Assembly: GCA_019241495.1 (NCBI GenBank)
Contig: JAFAWZ010000296.1
Location: 1-19,089 of the forward strand
Reading direction: 5' to 3'
Source: Acidimicrobiales bacterium
GTDB taxonomy: Bacteria > Actinomycetota > Acidimicrobiia > Acidimicrobiales > Palsa-688
DNA: 19,089 bases
The notes under the pieces are model-generated. The model was not told the DNA's origin, made no database searches, and worked only from the letters and a program-made list of their open reading frames with translations. Shown piece by piece: positions 13,355 through 19,089 of the stretch. A program made the position numbers and the translations under genes. Numbering within the stretch: the stretch's first letter is position 1; each line of letters opens with the position of its first letter.

Positions 13355-14287
13355 ATGACCGTGCTGGCGCTGCTCTTCCCCGGACAAGGATCCCAACGAG
13401 CCCAGATGGGTACCCCCTGGAGGGGGCACCCGGCCTGGGCCGTGGTCGACAAGGTCTCCGAGGCGAGCGGCCGGGACGTGGCCGCCCTGCTAACCGAGGC
13501 GGATGCGGAGACGCTCAAGGGGACCCGGAACGCCCAGATCGCCGCGTTCGCCCTCAGCCTGGTCACGTTCTACGCGGCCCGCTCGAGCGGCCTGGAGTAC
13601 GTCGGAGTGGACGCGGCCGCGGGGCACAGCCTCGGTGAATACACCGCCCTTGTCGCAGCTGGGGCCCTGACCGTGGAGCAGGGCACCCGGCTCGTCGCGG
13701 CGCGGGCCGACGCCATGCAGAGCGCGGCCGACGAGAACCCAGGAACCATGGCGGCCGTGCTGGGACTCGAGCCCGAGGCAGTGAGCAAGGCGTGCGAGAC
13801 GGTCGAAGACGCCTGGCCGGCCAACGACAACGCTCCGGGCCAGGTAGTCATCGCCGGAACCCCCGAAGGTGTCGAGCGGGCCGGCGAAGCGGCACGACAG
13901 CTCGGCGCCAAGCGAGTCATGCCCCTACCGGTGGGCGGAGCATTCCACTCCCCTCTCATGGCCCCCGCCCAGCGCTCCCTGAATGCCGCACTGGGAGCGG
14001 CCCACTTTCACGAAGCGACCATCGACGTGGTCGCCAACGTCGACGCCGCGCCCCACCGGAGCGGCTTCGCCGAGCTGTTGTCACGCCAGTTGGTGGCACC
14101 GGTGCGTTGGCGCGAGTCGTTGCTCACCCTCAGCGCCCAAGGGGTCAGCCATTACCTGGAATTGGGCCCGGGAACAGAGCTGTCAGGGATGGTGAAACGA
14201 ACCGTCGACGACTCGAGCCGGGGGAACGTGGCCACCCCGGAGGACTTGGAGAGGCTTACTGCTTTCCTGGAGCCGGCTCGGGGGTGA
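13355..14287 (+). CDS. fabD: Malonyl-CoA:ACP transacylase FabD
   Basis: Loads malonyl groups from CoA onto acyl carrier protein for type II fatty-acid synthesis. It is 310 aa. Motifs: LFPGQGSQ (7-14), GHSLGE with nucleophile Ser92, Arg117 (VAARADAMQ) that binds the malonyl carboxylate, NDNAPGQVVIAG (157-168), and FHSPLM with catalytic His198. With ATG 13355 as residue 1, Ser92 and Arg117 fall at the same numbers as in E. coli FabD, which supports this start; ATG 13349 is two codons upstream and cannot be excluded. No ACP, FabH or FabF gene is next to it, unlike typical fab clusters. Its last 32 nt overlap the convergent acyl-CoA ligase gene. Confidence 0.95.
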   Translation: MTVLALLFPGQGSQRAQMGTPWRGHPAWAVVDKVSEASGRDVAALLTEADAETLKGTRNAQIAAFALSLVTFYAARSSGLEYVGVDAAAGHSLGEYTALVAAGALTVEQGTRLVAARADAMQSAADENPGTMAAVLGLEPEAVSKACETVEDAWPANDNAPGQVVIAGTPEGVERAGEAARQLGAKRVMPLPVGGAFHSPLMAPAQRSLNAALGAAHFHEATIDVVANVDAAPHRSGFAELLSRQLVAPVRWRESLLTLSAQGVSHYLELGPGTELSGMVKRTVDDSSRGNVATPEDLERLTAFLEPARG

Positions 14288-15995
14288 GAAGCCCGTCACG
14301 CAGCTGGCGCTTCATGATCTTGCCAGCCGGGTTGCGCGGCAGCTCACCGGGATAAAACCAGATCCGGACCGGCACCTTGAAGGCGGCCAAGCGGGTCCGG
14401 ACCAGCTCTTGGAGATCAGCCTCGCTCACCGTCGTTCCGGGGAGAAGGCACACCACTGCGCCAACCTCTTCGCCAAGGACAGGGTGGGGGATGCCGATCA
14501 CGGCGGCGTCGGCCACGGCGGGATGGTCGTGCAAGACGCCCTCGATCTCGACGCTCGAAACGTTCTCACCAGCCCGGATCACCATGTCCTTGGCCCTGTC
14601 CACGATGTACACGAAACCCTCTTCGTCCAAGCGGGCCACATCGCCGGTGTGGAGCCAACCGCCCGTAATCGTCTGGGCGGTGGCGTCGGGCTTGTTCCAG
14701 TAGCCCTTGATGATGTTCGGACCCTTGATCCACAGCTCGCCGACCTCGCCGACGGGAACCTCCTGGCCAGAAGGGTCGACGACCTTCACGGTGACGACCG
14801 GCACCGGCGGTCCCACGCTGTCGGGCTTGGCCAGGTAATCATCCCCGACGTTCATGGTCGATATGGACGACGTCTCGGTCATTCCGTACCCGTTCGAAGC
14901 AGGACTGGAATTGAAGCTCTCCTTGACCCGCCGAGCCAGCTCCGGCGGGGCGGGGGCGCCTCCGTAGGCCACGGATTTGACACTAGAGGTGTCTCTTTTT
15001 CCGAAATCGGGATGGTTCATGACCTGCAGCACCATCGTCGGCACCCCGCCGAAGTTGGTGATCCGCTCCCGCTCGATCAGCTCCAGGGCCCGACCGGCAT
15101 CCCACCGGTACATCATCACCAGCTTGCCGCCCGCCAGTATGTTCCCGAGGAGGATGGAATGGCAGCCGGTGGCGTGAAACAGCGGCACCGACAGCAGCGA
15201 CGCGTTCTGGTTCCCCGTGCCCGGCATTTGTGGCTCGGCGCCGACCCGGAAGGCAGCGCGCACGTTGACATAGAACAGGCTCATCGGATTGGTGCAGATG
15301 TTGCGGTGGGTCCCGAGGGCGCCCTTGGGCCGGCCGGTCGTGCCCGAGGTGTAGAAGATCGTGGCATCGTCGTCGGTGGCCACGTCGATCTCAGGCAACG
15401 CGACCTCGGCTCCACCAGCGCGCGCCGGTGCCTCGCCGAGCACCGTCTCCCAGTCGAGCATGCCGGCAGGCGTCTGACCCGGCGTGGCGCGAACCACCAC
15501 GCTGGCAGTCAGCTCGGGCAGGGACTCCCGCAGCGGATCGATGCGGGCCGCCCTTTCGGCGTCCGCGAAGACCAGCTTGGTCCCCGAATCGGACAGCCCG
15601 TACTGCAGCTCGTCGCCGGTCCACCACGCGTTCAACGGCACCAGCACGGCGCCGGCCGCCGCCGCTCCCCAAAAGGCGATCGACCACTCGGGCAGGTTCC
15701 GCATGGCGATCGCCACCCGATCGCCTTCACGCACCGCGAACCGGTCGCGCAACAGGTGCGCCAATCGGGCGGCGGCCCGGAAGTGCTCCTCGAAAGTGAG
15801 CCGCTCGTCCTCGTAGACGATGAACGCCTTGTCCCCGTGGCCCCGGCTCGTCTTCAAGATGTCGGAGAGGGTGGGAAGGCAGTTCTTCCACACTTTGGTC
15901 GGGAGGCCCCGGATCTCGACCTCGTCCACCTCGAAGGTCTGTCCTGCTGCGGTCAGCGCGGCGTCCGCCTTGGCGACGGAGATGCGAGGGGTCAT
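14256..15995 (-). CDS. Acyl-CoA ligase (AMP-binding, long/medium-chain fatty-acid type)
   Basis: ANL-superfamily enzyme that activates a carboxylic acid via acyl-AMP to acyl-CoA. It is 579 aa. Motifs: YTSGTTGRPKG (215-225, ATP phosphate loop), NGYGMTETSS (adenine motif), GWLHTGDVARLDEEGFVYIV (A8-region hinge) and NPAGKIMKRQL with catalytic Lys559. The substrate is not predictable, but fatty acids are most likely. The start is ATG 15995, fixed by the ATGA overlap with the stop of the upstream unknown protein; an ATG at 16016 would overlap more deeply. It is the last gene of the ilvE-cimA transcript. Its 3' end overlaps fabD on the other strand by 32 nt. Confidence 0.92.
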   Translation of the reverse strand: MTPRISVAKADAALTAAGQTFEVDEVEIRGLPTKVWKNCLPTLSDILKTSRGHGDKAFIVYEDERLTFEEHFRAAARLAHLLRDRFAVREGDRVAIAMRNLPEWSIAFWGAAAAGAVLVPLNAWWTGDELQYGLSDSGTKLVFADAERAARIDPLRESLPELTASVVVRATPGQTPAGMLDWETVLGEAPARAGGAEVALPEIDVATDDDATIFYTSGTTGRPKGALGTHRNICTNPMSLFYVNVRAAFRVGAEPQMPGTGNQNASLLSVPLFHATGCHSILLGNILAGGKLVMMYRWDAGRALELIERERITNFGGVPTMVLQVMNHPDFGKRDTSSVKSVAYGGAPAPPELARRVKESFNSSPASNGYGMTETSSISTMNVGDDYLAKPDSVGPPVPVVTVKVVDPSGQEVPVGEVGELWIKGPNIIKGYWNKPDATAQTITGGWLHTGDVARLDEEGFVYIVDRAKDMVIRAGENVSSVEIEGVLHDHPAVADAAVIGIPHPVLGEEVGAVVCLLPGTTVSEADLQELVRTRLAAFKVPVRIWFYPGELPRNPAGKIMKRQLRDGLLTPEPAPGKQ

Positions 15996-16501
15996 ACGAT
16001 GAAAAGCTCTTTCCATGCGCCGAGCTGCTCGCGCACCTGATTCGCAGTGAGCCGCAGCGTCTCGAGCTTCACCGCGTCGGCGATCTCACGCTGGTCCCAG
16101 TAATGCTCGCTGGCGCCCCGGAAGAGAGGCTTGCGCCAGGCGATCAGGTCGCCAGGGGCGTCGCCGAAGAAGCCCCAGAGCGTGAAGGCCCATTCCATGT
16201 CGTGGATGACTGGGGCCCGGCCCAGGTGGGCGGCCCGGCGGGCGCCGCAGCCGAACCCGCCAGCGACGGCGTCGTCGCGGAACTCACCGTCGGTCAGCTG
16301 GATCCGGTCCTCGAGGAGCCGGGCCAGCTTCAGGCCGTAGCCGAGATCGGGCCCGGCCGACCCGAAGCGCGGTCCTGAGGGGGCTTGCAGGCTGACCGGA
16401 TCGCCAGGCCGTTCCAGGTACCAGCGCTTGGGCGGGGGGAGCAGGGCCGACGGGCGTATCCGGTCGGTCACCTGCGTCGGCACGTGCTCGGGTTGGGTCA
16501 C
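15992..16501 (-). CDS. Uncharacterised 169-aa protein coupled to cimA and acyl-CoA ligase
   Basis: I do not recognise it. The start is GTG 16501, fixed by the GTGA overlap with the cimA stop; its own stop overlaps the ligase start as ATGA. The N-terminal part carries RPSALLPPPKRWYLERPGDP, and the middle has LGYGLKLARLLEDRI, a Gly/Cys stretch GGFGCGARRAAHLGRAP and an aromatic segment HDMEWAFTLWGFFGD. A helical end with YWDQREIADAVKLETL follows. There are no membrane helices or known cofactor motifs; one Cys and several conserved-looking His, Trp and Arg residues are present. Being coupled at both ends, it is likely made in step with CimA and the ligase. The function is unknown; the well-structured sequence speaks for a real folded protein. 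Confidence 0.85.
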   Translation of the reverse strand: MTQPEHVPTQVTDRIRPSALLPPPKRWYLERPGDPVSLQAPSGPRFGSAGPDLGYGLKLARLLEDRIQLTDGEFRDDAVAGGFGCGARRAAHLGRAPVIHDMEWAFTLWGFFGDAPGDLIAWRKPLFRGASEHYWDQREIADAVKLETLRLTANQVREQLGAWKELFIV

Positions 16502-18144
16502 AGGGCTGGATTTTGTTCGGGCTCGCCCACATGCAGCAACCCGAAGACCAGGGAATCGGCGAGCGCCGACCACGACGCCTCGATGACGTTCTCCGACACC
16601 CCGATCGTGGTCCAGGTGCGGTCACCGTCGGTCGAGTCGATCAAGACCCTTGTGACCGCTGCCGTTCCCCGGCTCGTGTCCAAGACCCGCACCTTGTAGT
16701 CGGTCAGGTGGACGAGGGACAGCTTCGGGTAAACGCCCCCAATGGCCTGGCGCATGGCGGCATCGAGCGCGTTCACGGGCCCGTTGCCTTCAGCGGTTGC
16801 GATGACCCGGTTGTCACCGACGAGGACCTTCACGGTCGCCTCGGTCACGAAATTACCGTCCTCGCGCAGCTCGGTGATGACCCGGTGCGACTCCAGGCCG
16901 AAGAAGGCCTGCTTCCAGCCGGTTGCGGCCCGCATCAGGAGCTCGAGCGACCCGTCGGCCACCTCGAAGTGGTAGCCCCGGTGCTCCAGCTCCTTGAGCT
17001 GATCGACAACTGTCGTCAGGGCCGGGCCGTCGAGGGCCAGGCCCATCTGCTCGGCCTTCAGCGCGATGGTCGAACGACCGGCCATCTCGCTCACGACGAA
17101 ACGGGTGCCGTTGCCGATCGAGTCCGGATCGACGTGCTCATAGGCGTCGCGCGACCGGGCTATGGCGCTGGTGTGCAACCCGGCCTTGTGAGCGAAGGCG
17201 GACGCCCCGACGAAGGGCTGGTGCGGGTCGGGCGCGATGTTGACGACCTCGGCAATGTGGTGCGACACCGACGTCAACAGAGGCAGCCGCTCGCGGTCGA
17301 TGGTGGCAACCCCCATCTTCAACGAGAGGTCCGGGATGGCCGAGGTCAGATCGGCATTGCCGGTGCGCTCCCCGTAGCCGTTGATGCATCCCTGAACCTG
17401 TGTGGCACCCATGCGGACGGCCATGAGCGAGTTGGCCACTGCGCAACCCGAGTCGTTGTGGAAGTGGCAGCCGATGCCGGTGGAAGGAAACAGCTCCCTG
17501 ATCTCGCCGACTACCCGCTCCACCTCGAAAGGAAGGCTTCCCCCGTTGGTGTCGCACAGCACCAAGACCTCGGCGCCCGCCCCCGCCGCGGCGCGCAGCA
17601 CGTCACGGCTGAACGCCTGGTCGTCGCCGTAACCGTCGAAGAAGTGCTCGGCGTCGAGGAACACCCGCTTCCCCTGGGCCACCAGATAACCGACGGAGTC
17701 GGCCACCATGTCGAGCGCCTCGCTGAGCGAGGTCCGCAGCGTCTCGGTCACGTGCCAGGCGGCCGACTTGGCCACCAGGCATACGACATCGGTACCGGCG
17801 GCCAGCATGTCGGCCATCACCGGGTCGGTCTCGGCCCGGCCCCCCGCCTTGCGGGTCGATCCGAACGCGACGAGCGTGGCATGGTGCAGGTGCAGGTCCC
17901 CGGCCGCGGCTCGCCGGAAGAACTCGGCGTCTTTGGGGTTGGCCCCCGGCCAGCCCCCCTCGATGTACTGGACGCCGAGGTGATCAAGCTGCTCGGCCAC
18001 TCGGAGCTTGTCGTCGACGGTCAACGACAGACCCTCCTGCTGGCTCCCGTCCCGCAGGGTGGTGTCGTAGACATCGACCGAGTCGGGCAGCTCGGGCGGC
18101 GCTACATGGGCATGGTTGGCGGGATGTTCATGGTCACCCGACAT
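16498..18144 (-). CDS. cimA: (R)-citramalate synthase CimA
   Basis: Condenses pyruvate and acetyl-CoA to (R)-citramalate, the first step of the threonine-independent isoleucine route; also related to 2-isopropylmalate synthase. It is 548 aa. The TIM barrel begins with VYDTTLRDGSQQEGLSLTVD (25-44), where Arg31 and Asp32 are catalytic and metal residues. The metal-binding HFHND lies near 222, and GCINGYGERTGNADL is the other family motif. The C-terminal LeuA-type dimer domain (about 410-535) includes GNGPVNALDAAMR and probably mediates feedback control by isoleucine. The family is CimA rather than LeuA by overall pattern (RDGSQQEGLS, VLCDTNGG). The N-terminus is short and His-rich. The start ATG 18144 lies inside the ilvE 3' end (11-nt overlap), and its own stop overlaps the next gene as GTGA. 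Confidence 0.94.
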   Translation of the reverse strand: MSGDHEHPANHAHVAPPELPDSVDVYDTTLRDGSQQEGLSLTVDDKLRVAEQLDHLGVQYIEGGWPGANPKDAEFFRRAAAGDLHLHHATLVAFGSTRKAGGRAETDPVMADMLAAGTDVVCLVAKSAAWHVTETLRTSLSEALDMVADSVGYLVAQGKRVFLDAEHFFDGYGDDQAFSRDVLRAAAGAGAEVLVLCDTNGGSLPFEVERVVGEIRELFPSTGIGCHFHNDSGCAVANSLMAVRMGATQVQGCINGYGERTGNADLTSAIPDLSLKMGVATIDRERLPLLTSVSHHIAEVVNIAPDPHQPFVGASAFAHKAGLHTSAIARSRDAYEHVDPDSIGNGTRFVVSEMAGRSTIALKAEQMGLALDGPALTTVVDQLKELEHRGYHFEVADGSLELLMRAATGWKQAFFGLESHRVITELREDGNFVTEATVKVLVGDNRVIATAEGNGPVNALDAAMRQAIGGVYPKLSLVHLTDYKVRVLDTSRGTAAVTRVLIDSTDGDRTWTTIGVSENVIEASWSALADSLVFGLLHVGEPEQNPAL

Positions 18145-19057
18145 GTTCCACCCAGTCCTTGTAGCGGTCCACCTGGCCCCGGACAGCAGCCCGGTAGATC
18201 TCTTGGACCTGGCGGGTGATCGGGCCGGGCTGGCCGCCGTTCAACACCCGGTCGTCCACCGAGGCGATGGGCACGACCTCGGCCGCCGTGCCGGTGAGGA
18301 AGGCCTCCTCGGCGACGTAGAGGTCGGACCGGAGGAGGTTGCCGAACTCGACCTCGTAGCCGAGGTCCCGGGCGATGGTGATCACGGAGTCCTGGGTGAT
18401 GCCCTCAAGCGCCCCCGCCGAGAGGGGCGGGGTGATGATACGGCCGTGGCGCACGACGAAGAGGTTCTCACCGGTGCACTCGCTGACGTATCCCTGCGGG
18501 GAGAGGAGGATGGCCTCGTCGTAGCCCGACTTGAGCGCCTCCACCTTGGCCATCGACGAGTTGATGTACATACCGGTCCCCTTGGCCGCAGGGGGCAGGG
18601 CGTTGGGATCGTGGCGCTGCCAGGAGCTGATCTTCATACGGACGCCGTTGGCGACGCCTTCGTCACCCAGGTAGGCGCCCCAAGGCCACACCGCGATCGA
18701 GACGTTGACCGGGCACGGTAAGGGGTTCAACCCCATCTCCCCGTAGCCCAAGTAGACGATGGGCCGGATGTAGCACTCGGCCAACCCGTTGACCCGGACG
18801 GTCAGCTTGGTGGCGTCGATGATGTCCCGGGGCGTGAACGGCACGTCGATCATGAAGATCTTGGCCGAGTTGAACAGGCGTTCGATGTGATCGGTGAGGC
18901 GGAACACGGCCGGCCCCGAGTCAGTCGGGTAGGCGCGGATACCCTCGAACACTCCGCACCCGTAGTGCAGGGTGTGGGTCAGGACGTGGATCCGGGCTTG
19001 GTCCGAGTCGACCAGCTCCCCATCCATCCAGATCTTCTCGGTGGTGGTGATGGGCAC
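18134..19057 (-). CDS. ilvE: Branched-chain amino-acid aminotransferase IlvE
   Basis: PLP enzyme of the fold-type IV (D-alanine transaminase/BCAT) family that transfers amino groups to the 2-oxo acids of Leu, Ile and Val. It is 307 aa, the usual bacterial length. The PLP Lys159 lies in PPAAKGTGMYINS; Glu193 lies in SECTGEN, which binds the pyridine nitrogen. The N-terminal GCGVFEGIRAY (33-43) and the C-terminal LTGTAAEVVP are typical. The start is GTG 19057, with AAAGGG about 10 nt before it. It heads the ilvE-cimA transcript in this window, so synthesis of Ile precursors and their final amination are made together. Only 32 nt upstream are visible, so the promoter and any earlier gene cannot be judged. 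Confidence 0.95.
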   Translation of the reverse strand: MPITTTEKIWMDGELVDSDQARIHVLTHTLHYGCGVFEGIRAYPTDSGPAVFRLTDHIERLFNSAKIFMIDVPFTPRDIIDATKLTVRVNGLAECYIRPIVYLGYGEMGLNPLPCPVNVSIAVWPWGAYLGDEGVANGVRMKISSWQRHDPNALPPAAKGTGMYINSSMAKVEALKSGYDEAILLSPQGYVSECTGENLFVVRHGRIITPPLSAGALEGITQDSVITIARDLGYEVEFGNLLRSDLYVAEEAFLTGTAAEVVPIASVDDRVLNGGQPGPITRQVQEIYRAAVRGQVDRYKDWVEHVG

Positions 19058-19089
19058 GGCTCTACACCCTTTCTGCTATCGCGTCGCCG

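Noticed and set aside
1..19089. Mobile elements, prophage, CRISPR repeats, tRNA or rRNA genes.
   Set aside because: No transposase, integrase, repeat-spacer pattern or tRNA-like cloverleaf was seen on reading both strands; a tRNA scan would be decisive.

Overview
The window looks like a chromosomal segment of a high-GC actinobacterium. GTG and TTG starts are common, genes are tightly packed with 4-nt start/stop overlaps, and the gene families point the same way: DevR/DosR-type regulator and kinase, LCP cell-wall ligase with a LytR_C tail, actinobacterial zincin-type metallopeptidase, EgtB/EgtD and FabD. An Acidimicrobiia-like lineage is my best guess, but this is inference from gene style and not a marker-based placement. 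No rRNA, tRNA, CRISPR array, prophage or insertion sequence was seen.

Layout. (1) 1-780: 3' part of an aldehyde dehydrogenase on +, meeting tail-to-tail a minus-strand block. (2) 5387-777, minus strand: a short leader ORF with one Cys codon, then egtB, egtD, a CoA-transferase/acetyl-CoA-hydrolase-like gene and a Tyr-phosphatase-like gene. EgtD and EgtB are the methyltransferase and the sulfoxide synthase of ergothioneine synthesis; egtA, egtC and egtE are not in the window. (3) 8064-5466, minus strand: PAS-GAF histidine kinase, a small unknown protein and a DosR-like response regulator, one operon, preceded by an unusual symmetric operator-like region. (4) 8736-8280: a CYTH (triphosphate tunnel) gene broken by a one-base frameshift, divergent from an LCP protein (8832-10517, +) and a TetR-type regulator (10686-11288, +). 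(5) 13277-11312, minus strand: acyl-CoA dehydrogenase, a very basic small unknown protein and a small HExxH metallopeptidase. (6) fabD (13355-14287, +), convergent with and overlapping the next block. (7) 19057-14256, minus strand: ilvE, cimA, an unknown 169-aa protein and an acyl-CoA ligase, all with overlapping ends, so almost certainly one transcript.

How it fits together. The most interesting part is the egt block: the uORF begins behind a strong GGAGG, carries a Cys codon and an Arg-Arg/Val-Asp motif like those of actinobacterial Cys-responsive leader peptides, and its stop overlaps the egtB start as ATGA. This suggests that ergothioneine synthesis is tuned to cysteine supply. The sensor kinase next door lacks the DosS-type GAF haem histidine but has a FixL-like histidine in its PAS domain, so the two neighbouring operons could both concern redox or oxygen physiology. 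That link is inference. The ilvE-cimA block makes isoleucine by the citramalate route and ties an uncharacterised protein and an acyl-CoA ligase to it by translational coupling.
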